Positions 49,600 through 59,285 of a stretch of DNA of 64,000 nt are shown here, piece after piece. The notes under the pieces were generated by a model. The model worked only from the letters and a program-made list of their open reading frames with translations. It did no database searches and was not told where the DNA came from. The translations under genes and the position numbers were made by a program. This DNA comes from Bacillus marasmi. GTDB taxonomy: Bacteria; Bacillota; Bacilli; Bacillales; Cytobacillaceae. The DNA is taken from NCBI RefSeq assembly GCF_902168435.1, contig NZ_LR656170.1, forward strand, positions 100,927 to 164,926, in the 5' to 3' direction. Position 1 is the first letter of the stretch. Each line of letters starts with the position of its first letter.

Positions 49600-49775
49600 T
49601 CTCATCCTCCTATTCTCTTTTAGAAAAAGCCACTTTAATCTGCTGCTTCGACTTCGATTAAACTTCCATCCAGCCTCCAAAAAGACACCACACGAATAGT
49701 GCGATGTCCATGTCCATACATTTATATGAAACCTAAGGACAAGTTATGCTTACCCAACCTCGGTTTTAGCGCACT

Positions 49776-49837
49776 AACGCAGTGGGGGACAGTCCCTCAT
49801 CGCGGTGAAGCGATGAGGGACTGTCCCCCACTGCGTT
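49776..49837. repeat. Perfect 28-bp inverted repeat (GGGGGACAGTCCC type)
   Basis: Arms 49776-49803 and 49810-49837 are exact complements around GGTGAA. The inner part (CAGTGGGGGACAGTCCC) shares its core with the element at 12613-12661, while the outer bases differ. It sits between the M23 hydrolase terminator and the ctpB promoter region. Confidence 0.92.
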
Positions 49838-49868
49838 AAAGACCAAAAGCAGAGCTAGATGAAAAAAA

Positions 49869-49896
49869 GAGGAGACGCTTTTATTAGCGTCTCCTC
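49869..49896 (-). terminator. Terminator after the M23 hydrolase gene
   Basis: GAGGAGACGC and GCGTCTCCTC, eight-base loop; seven T residues follow on the minus strand. Confidence 0.9.
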
Positions 49897-49920
49897 AATG
49901 GGGAGAATCAAGATTCATAT

Positions 49921-51201
49921 TTACATAGGTATATAGTTTAATGGGTTTACAGCATTTGACTTCGCTGCATTCCACTCACCGACATGCAGCTCAAAGTGTA
50001 AATGTTGCCCAAAGGAATATCCAGTATTCCCCATATAACCAATTACATCACCTTTTCGTACTGTGGCACCGTTCCCAGCGACCCGACTGCTCATATGTGC
50101 ATAGACGGTTGTGTAAACTTGTCCATTGTAATAATGTGAAACAAAAATACAGTTTCCGTAACTTGTAGAATAATAGGATTTAATAACAACACCGTCTGCC
50201 GCTGCAACGATTGGAACAGAAACTTTATTTGCGATATCTATACCTTTGTGATTTTCTCCACCGCGATAGCCAAAGCCCGATGAAAGGGTTCCAACTGCCG
50301 GCTTCGTCCAATAACCGTTTGAAACAACTGGTCCAGAACCTCCACCTGTTCCACCGTTGTTACCGCCATTATTCCCTTGCGACGGTTGAGTAGCTTTGGC
50401 AGCTTCTTCGTCCCTTAGGCGTTGCTCCTCGAGCTTAATTGCCTGCTGAATGGCCGCTTGTTGAGAAGCTAATATGGCCGCTTGCTCTTCCAAAGCAAGT
50501 ACTTCTTCATGAATTTGTTCTTCCTTTTCTTGTAGCGAAGCGAGAACTTGATCTTTTTCAGTTTTTTGCGCAGATAATTGACGATTCATTGCTTCTAAGT
50601 CTTTATACATCTTTTCAACTGCTGCTAAATCTGTTTCCACTTGCTTTTGCTTTTCTTCTAAAAGCTGCTTATCTTCTTTATGATGGCGCAAAATATTTTG
50701 ATCGGCCTCTAAAATAGTAGCTAAAGCTCCAACACGATCAATAAAGTCACCAAAGGTCTGGGCTCCAACCAACACATCTATATAAGTAACACGGCCACCG
50801 TTTTCTTGAAAAGAGCGGGCGCGATCCTTTAACAATTCATTACGTTTTGTGATTCGGTCGGTAATTTGTTGAACCTCAGTTTGAAGCTGCTGAATTTCAC
50901 CCTTTTTTGTTTCAATTTCCTGTGATTTTTCATTCATTTTGAGATTTGTATCACCGATCGCTAAATCGATTCGTTTCATTTCACTAGTAAGTGCTTCTTT
51001 TTCAGTTTTAATAGTGTTCATTTCTTGTGTGGATTCATTTAACTCAGAATTCACACCCGATTTTTCCTTGTTTAATTGTTCTTTTTGCTTATTTAAATCG
51101 CTTAATTTAGAGGCTGTTGCAGTGTCTGCGGTTATCCCCGGAATAGCGTTCCCAAGTAGTAATGCTGTAACGACTGATAGTGTAAAGACTGTTCGTTTCA
51201 T
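49921..51201 (-). CDS. M23 peptidoglycan hydrolase with coiled coil (EnvC/NlpD-like)
   Basis: 426 residues: signal peptide (KRTVFTLSVVTALLLGNAIPG), a long coiled coil from about 30 to 260 (repeated K/E/Q-rich heptads), a Gly/Asn linker, and a LytM/M23 domain with the zinc ligands in NHKGIDIA and HLHFELHVG. Its position beside ftsEX and its coiled coil suggest that it is a wall hydrolase controlled by FtsEX, as EnvC or PcsB are. All residues of an active M23 centre appear present, so it may be a true hydrolase. Confidence 0.9.
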   Translation of the reverse strand: MKRTVFTLSVVTALLLGNAIPGITADTATASKLSDLNKQKEQLNKEKSGVNSELNESTQEMNTIKTEKEALTSEMKRIDLAIGDTNLKMNEKSQEIETKKGEIQQLQTEVQQITDRITKRNELLKDRARSFQENGGRVTYIDVLVGAQTFGDFIDRVGALATILEADQNILRHHKEDKQLLEEKQKQVETDLAAVEKMYKDLEAMNRQLSAQKTEKDQVLASLQEKEEQIHEEVLALEEQAAILASQQAAIQQAIKLEEQRLRDEEAAKATQPSQGNNGGNNGGTGGGSGPVVSNGYWTKPAVGTLSSGFGYRGGENHKGIDIANKVSVPIVAAADGVVIKSYYSTSYGNCIFVSHYYNGQVYTTVYAHMSSRVAGNGATVRKGDVIGYMGNTGYSFGQHLHFELHVGEWNAAKSNAVNPLNYIPM

Positions 51202-51372
51202 GCTCTGATTCCCCCTACTCTCTCTCTGTATAAAAAAACATCATGCTTAAACCGAAAGGAAACTTAGCCGAAACCAATCAGGACTCTGCTAAGCTTCCAT
51301 TTTTTATTTACAACGTGACATCATGCACAAACAACTAGAGTTGTATCGCATATAACGATATTTTCCTTTACT

Positions 51373-52272
51373 TTATACCTTTAGGAATTTGCGAACAGAC
51401 ATTAAGCTTCCCCAAACACCGATTAAGGCACCCATTAAAATAAGTAAGCCTGACACTTGGAAAATAAACGGTGAGAAATCAAGTAATTGAATGAAATGGT
51501 TCTGTAGCTTTGGCTTTAAATAGTCAAGAATATAGAAATAACCAATTCCAATTACAATAATTGGTGCAACCGCACCTAGAATGCCTAACCATAAACCTTC
51601 TAAGAAAAATGGCCAACGAATAAAGGCATTTGTTGCTCCAACAAGCCTCATGATCTCAATTTCTCTTCTGCGTGCAACAATCGTAATTTTGATGGTATTG
51701 GAAATTAAGAAGATCGCCGTAAACAACAACCCTGCAATTAATGCTAGTCCGACATTACGACTTATTTTTGTAAAACCAAATAACTTTTCAACTTCACCTT
51801 GTCCATATTTTACTTTTGCTGCGTATTCAAGCTTTTCAATTTTCTTGGCCGTTTTCATCGTATCAACTGGATTTTTCGTTTTTACGATATAGACATCGTT
51901 TAACGGATTGTCCTGTTCGAACAGTTTAAAAGCTTCTCCCTCTTCTCCAAGGCTATCAATAATCCCTTCCAATTCATCTTCCTTGGATGAGAACTTTACC
52001 GTTTTGACCTCGGGAATCTGCTCGATTTGTGTCCGTAAAATTTGTTGATCTTCTTTATTGGCAGCCACATCAATGTGGACTCGAATTTCAACATCCTCTT
52101 CAATTGTTGTTGCAACATTGTTGAGGTTCATCATAATCACGAAAAATACACCGACAAGTAAGAGTGTAACTGTGACAGCACCAACAGATGCAAACGTCAT
52201 CCAACCATTACGAGCTATACTCCGCAAACTTTCTCTAATATGACGGCGAATTGTCCTAATTTTCATAGCCAT
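51373..52272 (-). CDS. ftsX: Cell division protein FtsX
   Basis: 299 residues with an N-terminal membrane helix (SVGAVTVTLLLVGVFFVIM), an external loop of about 120 residues and three C-terminal helices. It is the permease-like partner of FtsE and couples ATP hydrolysis to wall hydrolases; in B. subtilis it also affects entry into sporulation. The start is ATG 52272 with AAAGG upstream; it overlaps ftsE by 17 bases. Confidence 0.94.
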   Translation of the reverse strand: MAMKIRTIRRHIRESLRSIARNGWMTFASVGAVTVTLLLVGVFFVIMMNLNNVATTIEEDVEIRVHIDVAANKEDQQILRTQIEQIPEVKTVKFSSKEDELEGIIDSLGEEGEAFKLFEQDNPLNDVYIVKTKNPVDTMKTAKKIEKLEYAAKVKYGQGEVEKLFGFTKISRNVGLALIAGLLFTAIFLISNTIKITIVARRREIEIMRLVGATNAFIRWPFFLEGLWLGILGAVAPIIVIGIGYFYILDYLKPKLQNHFIQLLDFSPFIFQVSGLLILMGALIGVWGSLMSVRKFLKV

Positions 52273-52942
52273 ATTCACCTTTCTGTTCATCTCGGACAAT
52301 TTTACCAGATTCAATGGCAATAACACGTTTTTTAATCGTATTTACGATTTCGCGGTTATGGGTCGCCATAACAACGGTTGTGCCTCTGGTGTTAATTTCC
52401 TCAAAGATGTTCATGATCTCCCAAGACGTATCAGGATCAAGATTTCCAGTTGGTTCATCAGCGATGACAACCTTTGGCGCATTTACAATTGAGCGAGCAA
52501 TCGAGACACGCTGCTGCTCTCCGCCTGAAAGCTCAGATGGAAGCATTCTCGCCTTATGCCTTAAACCAACAAGCTCTAATGTTTCCATAACCTGTTTCTT
52601 AATATATTTGGGCTGCTCTTCAATAACTTCTAACGCAAAGGCTACATTTTCATAAACTGTTAAGCCTTGTAAAAGTTTAAAGTCCTGGAATACAACACCA
52701 ATATTTCGACGTAATAGCGGAACTTTGCTATTTTTAATTCTTGATAAGTTAACACCATTAATCATGATGTCACCTTTCGTTGGTTTTTCCTCACGGTACA
52801 TCATTTTAATAAAAGTAGATTTCCCTGCACCACTTGGACCAACGACATATACAAATTCACCTTGTTTAATTTGAACACTAATTCCATTAACAGCTGTAAC
52901 ACCGTTTGGATATTTTTTGTACACATCCTGCATTTCTATCAT
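52256..52942 (-). CDS. ftsE: Cell division ATP-binding protein FtsE
   Basis: 228-residue ABC ATPase with Walker A GPSGAGKSTF near residue 35, signature LSGGEQQRVSIARS and Walker B VVIADEPTGNLDP. Start at ATG 52942, which has AAAGGTGA upstream and gives the usual length; the frame stays open to 53035. First gene of ftsEX. Confidence 0.96.
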   Translation of the reverse strand: MIEMQDVYKKYPNGVTAVNGISVQIKQGEFVYVVGPSGAGKSTFIKMMYREEKPTKGDIMINGVNLSRIKNSKVPLLRRNIGVVFQDFKLLQGLTVYENVAFALEVIEEQPKYIKKQVMETLELVGLRHKARMLPSELSGGEQQRVSIARSIVNAPKVVIADEPTGNLDPDTSWEIMNIFEEINTRGTTVVMATHNREIVNTIKKRVIAIESGKIVRDEQKGEYGYEN

Positions 52943-53102
52943 TAATATCACCTTTAGTCTAAGTATGTCATAGGAGCCTTCTTTTCTCTTTCTATATAAA
53001 AAAGCTTTTTCGACAATTTTTTTATTTTTCCCCAAGCAATTAACGCTGAAATATTATCGAACAAATTACTGCAAAATAATATTTCGTTCGACACCATAAA
53101 CA

Positions 53103-53111
53103 ATTATAACA
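53103..53111 (-). promoter_or_regulatory. Extended -10 promoter candidate for ftsEX
   Basis: On the minus strand TGTTATAAT, about 160 bases before ftsE. No clear -35. The 424-base gap between cccB and ftsE otherwise shows only the cccB terminator. Confidence 0.45.
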
Positions 53112-53325
53112 TTATCAAATGATTAATTGAGAAAAAAAAATATTACAGTTTCGTATCATAAATGCTATTGATGTCATAATTTGTGTAAATTGGTTCTTTT
53201 GTCACAGATGAAATCTTGCGTATTTTTTCCAATAAATTGCAATATATACAGTTTTCTTTCGACCATATTCGACTAATATCTACATTTGTAATATTTATAA
53301 AAAATCACATCGAAATTCCTAATAA

Positions 53326-53360
53326 AAAAACGCCTTGGGCGAAAATGCCCAAGACGCTTT
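53326..53360 (-). terminator. Terminator after cccB
   Basis: CTTGGGC and GCCCAAG within a longer stem (AAAAACG / CGCTTT); minus strand continues GTTTTTTTA. Confidence 0.82.
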
Positions 53361-53366
53361 ATGTAA

Positions 53367-53690
53367 TTATTTCTTTTCAGCTAACCATTCAGCAACTGCA
53401 GTTGCATCTCCACCAGTTAACTGGCCTTTTGGCATTGAACCTTTACCTTCAAGAATTACAGTTTCGATTTCTTCTTTAGAAAGTCTTGAACCAACAGCTG
53501 TTAAATCAGGGAAGGCACCGCCGCCGCCGCCTTTAAGGTCTGCACCATGACAGCTTGAGCATTTTTGTGAAAATAATTTTTCTGGATCTGCTGCGCCACC
53601 TGCAGTATCCTTTGTTTCTTCACCGCCACCGCCACAGGCAGCAAGTAAGATAGATGTTCCGATTAAAAGACCAAAAAGTTTCTTTTTCAT
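53367..53690 (-). CDS. cccB: Cytochrome c551, lipid-anchored
   Basis: 107 residues: lipoprotein signal with lipobox LLAACG, a Gly/Glu linker, and a class I cytochrome c domain with heme motif CSSCH and axial Met in GKGSMPKG. It carries electrons from the bc complex to terminal oxidases. ATG at 53690 has GGGGGA upstream. Position between yvjA-like gene and ftsE matches cccB of B. subtilis. Confidence 0.93.
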   Translation of the reverse strand: MKKKLFGLLIGTSILLAACGGGGEETKDTAGGAADPEKLFSQKCSSCHGADLKGGGGGAFPDLTAVGSRLSKEEIETVILEGKGSMPKGQLTGGDATAVAEWLAEKK

Positions 53691-53745
53691 TTCCAGAAAT
53701 CCCCCTTGAATGTCAATGTAACTTATCACACATATTATAACAATT

Positions 53746-54612
53746 TTATGTCCTTTTGAAACCCTCACCTAATACCTCTGATGCCTCCATAACGATGACA
53801 AATGCAGTCGGGTCAATGCTTTTCACTAATTGTTTCAACTTTGTGAACTCTGTGTGATTAAATACACACATTAAAATAGGGCGTTCAGAGTCGGTATATC
53901 CACCATGCGCAACTAGTTTTGTCACACCTCTGTCCATTACTTTTAGAATAGCTTGACGAACTTCTCCTTCATTATTGGTGATAATCATCGCCATTTTTGA
54001 TAAACCGAGCCCGACCTGAACAAGGTCGATTGTTTTACTAGTAGCATACAAGCTTAATAAGGCATATAAACCGCTTTCAATATTAAATACAAGCGCAGCG
54101 GATAGCACGATTAGTCCATCAATGACAGCAACACAGGTGCCAAGTGATAACCCGCTGTATTTGTGAATGATTTGGGCAGCCAAGTCCGTACCACCAGTCG
54201 AAGCTCTTCCCTTGAACACGATGCCAATTCCCAGTCCCACGACAACCCCGCCAAATATTGAGGCAAGGAGTGGATCCGTTGTCCAGGGCTTCCAATCCTT
54301 TGTTACAAAAACAACTAACGGAAGGAAAACCGTTCCAACAAGCGTCTTTACCCCAAATTGCTTACCTAGCAATAATACACCTGCAATAAAAAGTGGAATG
54401 TTTAATGACCACTGGACATATGCGGGCTCCCACCCCATTACTTCGTATAAAATCGTACTAATTCCGCTCACTCCTCCTGAAGCTACGCGGTTTGGCAAGA
54501 GTAACACATTAAACGAAATCGCTACAAATGCCGCTCCAACTAACACTAAGAAGTATTCAAAGATTTTCGTACTAAGCTTGTTTTCCCCAAAACGATCAAG
54601 TTGTCTTTTCAT
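53746..54612 (-). CDS. YitT/DUF2179 family membrane protein (YvjA-like)
   Basis: 288 residues with five membrane helices in the first 200 and a C-terminal soluble DUF2179 domain (GVTKLVAHGGYTDSERPILM). Function of the family is unknown. Gene order prfB-yvjA-cccB is as in B. subtilis. GAGGAG precedes the ATG. Its stop is 55 bases before the cccB start. Confidence 0.88.
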   Translation of the reverse strand: MKRQLDRFGENKLSTKIFEYFLVLVGAAFVAISFNVLLLPNRVASGGVSGISTILYEVMGWEPAYVQWSLNIPLFIAGVLLLGKQFGVKTLVGTVFLPLVVFVTKDWKPWTTDPLLASIFGGVVVGLGIGIVFKGRASTGGTDLAAQIIHKYSGLSLGTCVAVIDGLIVLSAALVFNIESGLYALLSLYATSKTIDLVQVGLGLSKMAMIITNNEGEVRQAILKVMDRGVTKLVAHGGYTDSERPILMCVFNHTEFTKLKQLVKSIDPTAFVIVMEASEVLGEGFKRT

Positions 54613-54690
54613 ATTGTGCTCCTCAGAGGTTTAGTTATATAGTAAGTTGCGGAAAAAGGTATTTTGATTTTTTCCGTTAGATTTGTATAT

Positions 54691-54818
54691 TAATCGCCGA
54701 AATTCTGATTTAATCGCCGATTTTTCGATTTAATCGCCAAAATTCTAATTTAATCGCCAATTTTTCAATTTAATCGCCAAAATTCTAATTTAATCGCCAA
54801 AATTTCTATTTAATCGCC
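54691..54818. repeat. Seven 20-bp tandem repeats
   Basis: TAATCGCC begins at 54691, 54711, 54731, 54751, 54771, 54791 and 54811, exactly 20 bases apart, separated by AAAATTCTAATT- or GATTTTTCGATT-type stretches. Between the yitT-like promoter region and the prfB terminator; no gene. Confidence 0.92.
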
Positions 54819-54886
54819 GTTCTCTAAAAACAGCTAACTTTAATCTAGCTTATGGAAATTTGTTCGAGAATATTAATATCGCGACA

Positions 54887-54923
54887 TAAAAAAACCTATG
54901 CAATTTGCGCAGATTGCATAGGT
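54887..54923 (-). terminator. Terminator after prfB
   Basis: ACCTATGCAAT and ATTGCATAGGT, eight-base loop; seven T residues follow on the minus strand. Confidence 0.9.
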
Positions 54924-54936
54924 ACAAATATCCTTA

Positions 54937-56038
54937 TTATTTAAGTTTCCAGCGTAGGTAAGCATCAATAAATTGGTTAATATCACCGTCCATTACTGCT
55001 TGGACGTTTCCACTTTCGGTGTTGGTCCGATGATCCTTAACCATTGAGTACGGGTGGAATACATAAGAACGGATTTGACTTCCCCAACCAATGTCCTTTT
55101 GCTCACCACGGATTTCGGCTAACTGCTGCTCCTGCTTCTCAATTTCCTTTTGATAAAGCTTAGCCTTTAACATTTTCATCGCAGCTTCACGGTTTTTAAT
55201 TTGCGAACGTTCCGATTGGCAAGTAACAACAACTCCGGATGGTATATGCGTTATCCGCACGGCAGAATCGGTTGTATTGATATGCTGACCACCGGCACCA
55301 GTTGAACGATACGTATCAATTTTTAAATCCTCAGTACGAACTTCAACTTCAATTTCTTCATTGAATTCCGGCATGACTTCACACGATACAAAGGAAGTGT
55401 GGCGACGACCTGAAGCATCAAATGGTGATATACGCACTAGGCGATGAACACCCTTTTCGGCCTTCAAATATCCATATGCATTGTGGCCTTTAATCGCCAG
55501 TGTAACACTTTTTATCCCCGCTTCATCACCAGGTAAATAATCTAGCGTTTCAACCTTAAAGCCTTTTTTCTCAGCCCAGCGCGTGTACATGCGCAACAGC
55601 ATCGAACCCCAGTCTTGAGATTCAGTTCCACCCGCACCTGGGTGAAGCTCTAAAATCGCATTATTTTTATCATAAGGTTCACTTAGTAAAAGTTCGAGCT
55701 CAAATTTACTCAAACGTTCAGTCAGTTCGTTTAATTCTGTTTCCAATTCAGCCTGAAGTTCCGCGTCTGCTTCTTCCTTCACAAGCTCGTAAGTGACTTC
55801 AAGATTTTCATAGGATTCATTCAGTTCATAAAAAACGTGAACCTGATCCTTTAGGGCATTCGATTCGCTGATAATAACTTGTGCAGCCTGTTGATCGTCC
55901 CAAAAGCTTGGCTGCAACATAATATCTTCAAGCTCAGCAATTCGCGCCTCTTTATTTTCTAGGTCAAAGAGACCCCCTAAATCCCGCTAATTTCTTAGCT
56001 ATTTTCTCCAATTCATTGCGAATATCCGCTAATTCCAT
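54937..56038 (-). CDS. prfB: Peptide chain release factor 2, programmed +1 frameshift
   Basis: 366 residues if the ribosome shifts +1 at codon 25. The zero frame reads [19 protein letters not shown] then FRGSL and meets TGA at 55966-55964; the +1 frame continues [12 protein letters not shown] into the body of RF2 with the catalytic GAGGQHIN. The shift site has an internal Shine-Dalgarno AGGGGG and CTT-TGA-C, the classic autoregulatory signal: low RF2 favours the shift. RF2 reads UGA, so it competes with selenocysteine insertion at the two UGA genes of this window. Confidence 0.97.
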
Positions 56039-56144
56039 GAAACTTCACCTCAAATAAAAGTTATATTATATTATACTGTTTTAAACCGACGCAGGTAAAG
56101 GTATCTGGTTTAGTTAACAAGCACCTTGTAAAAATAATGCAAAA

Positions 56145-56176
56145 GGCAGCTCTAAACCTAATGATTTAGAACTGCC
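56145..56176 (-). terminator. Hairpin after the CorC-like gene
   Basis: GGCAGCTCTAAA and TTTAGAACTGCC with two internal mismatches; T tract is short. Confidence 0.6.
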
Positions 56177-56186
56177 ATAAAGTCAA

Positions 56187-57485
56187 TTATGCTTTTTTCT
56201 TCACTTCTAAAAATAATATATGATGGCCGTCTATCTCTTTTACTTTAAAAATATAGCCTTCGTCTTCCATTTCATCGCCGAGTTTGGCATCAATGTTACG
56301 GGTTAAGAACCAACCACCAATCGTGTCGACATCTTCCTCTGAAAGATTTGTCCCTAGTGTGTCATTCACTTCATCCACTAAAACCCTTGCACTAAAGATA
56401 AAGTGATTTGGTCCAATTTTACGAATTTCAGCAACTTCATCAGCGTCAAACTCATCGCGAATTTCACCCACGATTTCCTCGAGGATATCCTCAACAGTCA
56501 CTAATCCCGAGGTTCCACCATACTCGTCCAGTAAAATCGCCATATGAATTCGTTCCTTTTGCATTTTCACTAACAGATCATGAATCGGGATTGTTTCAAT
56601 AACTCGAATAACCGGCTTTACTAAAGAGCTTAAGTCCATTTCATTTTGAAGGTCCTCGCGTCGCAAATTAGCTGTCAGCAACTCTTTAATATTGATCATG
56701 CCGAGAATATTGTCCTTGTCACCCTCAACTACTGGGTAACGCGTGTATTTCTCTTTTTGGATAATCGTCTTAATTGTCTCAATGTCATCTTCTATATCAA
56801 AGCTAACAATCTCGGTTCGCGGCACCATAATTTCCTTGGCCAAACGCTCATCGAATTCAAAGATGTTATTAACGTATTTGTACTCGCTTTGATTGATTTC
56901 TCCACCTTCTAAGCTTTCAGAAAGCAAGATTCTTAGTTCTTCCTCAGAGTGGGCCAACTCGTGCTCAGAGGTTGGCTTGAGGCCAAATAAACCTGTGACA
57001 GCACGTGCAGAATGATTCAAAATCCAAATAAATGGAAACATCAATTTATAAAACAATCTAATTGGCTTTGCAACTGCTAATGTGACTGATTCAGCTTTTT
57101 GGATAGCCAATGTTTTCGGTGCCAATTCCCCAACCACGACGTGAAGGAAAGTTACACCACCAAAGGCGATCACAAACGATAAGACGCTTGAGATAGATGT
57201 GTCTATCTGCAACTTTTCAAATAGCGGGTGCAATAGACGTTCAACCGTCGGCTCACCTAACCAACCAAGGCCTAGTGAAGTAACGGTAATCCCCAACTGA
57301 CAGGCAGACAAATAATCATCAAGATGTGATGTTACGTCTTTGGCGGCAAGTGCACCTTTTTTTCCTTCATCAACTAATTGATCGAGCCTAGAGCCCCTAA
57401 CCTTTACAATCGCAAACTCTGTTGCGACGAAAAAGCCTGAAAAAGCAATTAATACTGCAAATAAAACAAGGTTTATTATTATCAA
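56187..57485 (-). CDS. CorC/HlyC family protein (CNNM domain, CBS pair)
   Basis: 432 residues: an N-terminal CNNM (DUF21) membrane domain with three to four helices, two CBS domains near 205-330 ([15 protein letters not shown] and [20 protein letters not shown]) and a C-terminal CorC-HlyC domain. Relatives such as B. subtilis YhdP and YugS take part in magnesium or other divalent-cation transport. TTG start with AGGG shortly upstream is the best candidate. In B. subtilis secA lies next to prfB; it is not here. Confidence 0.87.
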   Translation of the reverse strand: MIIINLVLFAVLIAFSGFFVATEFAIVKVRGSRLDQLVDEGKKGALAAKDVTSHLDDYLSACQLGITVTSLGLGWLGEPTVERLLHPLFEKLQIDTSISSVLSFVIAFGGVTFLHVVVGELAPKTLAIQKAESVTLAVAKPIRLFYKLMFPFIWILNHSARAVTGLFGLKPTSEHELAHSEEELRILLSESLEGGEINQSEYKYVNNIFEFDERLAKEIMVPRTEIVSFDIEDDIETIKTIIQKEKYTRYPVVEGDKDNILGMINIKELLTANLRREDLQNEMDLSSLVKPVIRVIETIPIHDLLVKMQKERIHMAILLDEYGGTSGLVTVEDILEEIVGEIRDEFDADEVAEIRKIGPNHFIFSARVLVDEVNDTLGTNLSEEDVDTIGGWFLTRNIDAKLGDEMEDEGYIFKVKEIDGHHILFLEVKKKA

Positions 57486-57535
57486 AATAATGCCCTACAA
57501 TGTAAGGCTTACACCTCCATGATGTAAAAAGTATA

Positions 57536-58219
57536 TTAATCGTCGTCTCCCTGTGTAAAAATCATGACATATTTTAGCAATTCAAGCAAGGAAATTAGTG
57601 CTGCAGCAACATAGGTTAAGGCTGCTGCTCCTAATACTTTTTTAACACCATGCTCTTCGTCATTATATAGGAAGCCTTCTGCAAGCATCAGATTTCGCGC
57701 GCGTGAGCTAGCATTAAACTCAACCGGTAATGTTATTAACTGGAACGCCACCGCCACTGAGAAAAAGATAATGCCTATACCGATTAATGATAGGGCCTTA
57801 AATAGGAATCCACCAATAAGTAAGAACGGCGCAATTCCAGAAGCAATGTTTACGACAGGAAACATTTTGTGACGTAGTGTTAATGCTGTATAGCCTTCTT
57901 TATGCTGAATAGCATGTCCAATTTCGTGAGCAGCAACTGAGATAGACGAAATTGATTTTCCATAATACACAGCTTCTGAGAGTCTTACAACCTTATGGAT
58001 TGGATCATAGTGGTCTGATAGTGTACCACGGACAACTTCAATTGGAATGTGTGACAGGCCGTTTCGATCGAGGAGTGCCCGTGCTACTTCTGCTCCAGAT
58101 GCTCCTGTTCTTGTTGGCACTTCGACCCATTTATTGAAAGTTCCTTTTACGCGAAATTGTGCCCAAAGTGAAATACCAAATGCAATAATGATTAAAAAGT
58201 CCATTGGGTGAAAAAACAA
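57536..58219 (-). CDS. Membrane zinc metallopeptidase (YugP-like)
   Basis: About 227 residues with membrane helices near the start and in the last third, and the zinc-binding AAHEIGHAIQH in the middle. The YugP family is predicted to be an intramembrane-associated protease; substrates are unknown. I place the start at TTG 58219 (LFFHPMDFLIII), because GGAGG stands eight bases upstream; ATG 58234 contains that RBS and has none of its own. Confidence 0.85.
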   Translation of the reverse strand: MFFHPMDFLIIIAFGISLWAQFRVKGTFNKWVEVPTRTGASGAEVARALLDRNGLSHIPIEVVRGTLSDHYDPIHKVVRLSEAVYYGKSISSISVAAHEIGHAIQHKEGYTALTLRHKMFPVVNIASGIAPFLLIGGFLFKALSLIGIGIIFFSVAVAFQLITLPVEFNASSRARNLMLAEGFLYNDEEHGVKKVLGAAALTYVAAALISLLELLKYVMIFTQGDDD

Positions 58220-58341
58220 GTTGAATACCTCCATTTTATTTTGTAGTTCTTTGTTAAAATTGGGAAGGGGACGCCTCGCCCCCGTAAATAATTGGCTTCT
58301 ATTACATTCATACGAACAAGAATACAAAAAGTTTCAATTTT

Positions 58342-59148
58342 CTATATAGCACTTGTTTCGTTATCAGATGATGCTGTAGCTTCTGGTTGTGGTGTTTCTT
58401 TTGAGAAGACCCAACCGCCAAGTGCGATTCCAACTAGGACAACATAGAAGGTTACTTTCCACAGCATTGAATGTGAGAAAGATTCACTTAATACGCCAAG
58501 CGCTGGATGTGAAAGCGTATAAACAGCAAGCTTTACACCAACCCAGCCAACAATCATAAATGCGGCAATTTCCAAACCTGGACGCTTGTGCAATAAATCA
58601 ACAAACAGGTTGGCTGCAAAACGCATGATGATTAATCCAATCATACCACCTGCGAATATAACCAAGAATTTTCCGCCATCTAATCCACCAATGTTCGGTA
58701 GTGGTGTTTCAGGAAGCATGACAGCTAAGGCAACCGCAGCAAGTATAGAATCCACTGCAAACGCGATATCTGCAACTTCAACTTTTAAAACTGTAGTCCA
58801 GAAACCTGAACCTTTTTTCTTCGCCTTTTGCTTTTGTTCTTCTGCTTCATCCACTTTTCCTTTAACAAGCTTTCGAAAAATATGATTCCCTGCCATGAAT
58901 AAAAGATACAATGCACCAATTGCTTGCAGCTGCCATACATCTACAAGGAACGAAATAACAAATAAGGAAACAAAGCGAAAAACAAATGCTCCTGCCAAGC
59001 CATAAAATAAGGCTTTCTTCCGTTTTTCAAGCGGTAAGTGCTTTACCATAATCGCCAGCACCAATGCATTATCCGCAGCTAAAAGTCCCTCTAGAACGAT
59101 TAGGACAAGTAATACCCAGCCGTACTCTAATAATAATGATAATTCCAT
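58342..59148 (-). CDS. TerC family membrane protein, probable manganese exporter (YkoY/YceF-like)
   Basis: 268 residues with seven or eight helices. The TerC signature EGLLAADNALVLAIMVK near residue 20 and VEVADIAFAVDSILAAV near 122 place the acidic metal-site residues in the membrane. Bacillus TerC proteins YceF and YkoY export Mn(II), for instance to load secreted enzymes. A yybP-ykoY manganese riboswitch directly upstream supports that role. GGAGG precedes the ATG. The hydrophilic loop after helix 3 (EEQKQKAKKKGSG) is cytoplasmic. Confidence 0.9.
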   Translation of the reverse strand: MELSLLLEYGWVLLVLIVLEGLLAADNALVLAIMVKHLPLEKRKKALFYGLAGAFVFRFVSLFVISFLVDVWQLQAIGALYLLFMAGNHIFRKLVKGKVDEAEEQKQKAKKKGSGFWTTVLKVEVADIAFAVDSILAAVALAVMLPETPLPNIGGLDGGKFLVIFAGGMIGLIIMRFAANLFVDLLHKRPGLEIAAFMIVGWVGVKLAVYTLSHPALGVLSESFSHSMLWKVTFYVVLVGIALGGWVFSKETPQPEATASSDNETSAI

Positions 59149-59213
59149 TAAAGAAATCCTCCTTTTAAAAGTTAGTTTAATAAGTCACATCCCGTTCAAG
59201 CGGCAACAAAAAA

Positions 59214-59242
59214 GACCCATACCAGAGATGTTGGTAAAGGTC
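59214..59242 (-). terminator. Second terminator behind the manganese riboswitch
   Basis: On the minus strand GACCTTTACCA and TGGTATGGGTC close an imperfect stem followed by TTTTTTG. It lies 30 bases after the first terminator and 65 bases before the RBS of the terC gene. Confidence 0.7.
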
Positions 59243-59252
59243 TCATGAATAC

Positions 59253-59285
59253 AAAAAAGACCTTTACTCTTACAAGTAAAGGTCT
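59253..59285 (-). terminator. Expression-platform terminator of the manganese riboswitch
   Basis: AGACCTTTACT and AGTAAAGGTCT, six-base loop, then TTTTTTG on the minus strand. Its 5' arm overlaps the 3' end of the aptamer (GCGAGACCTTT), so ligand binding and termination exclude each other. Confidence 0.85.
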
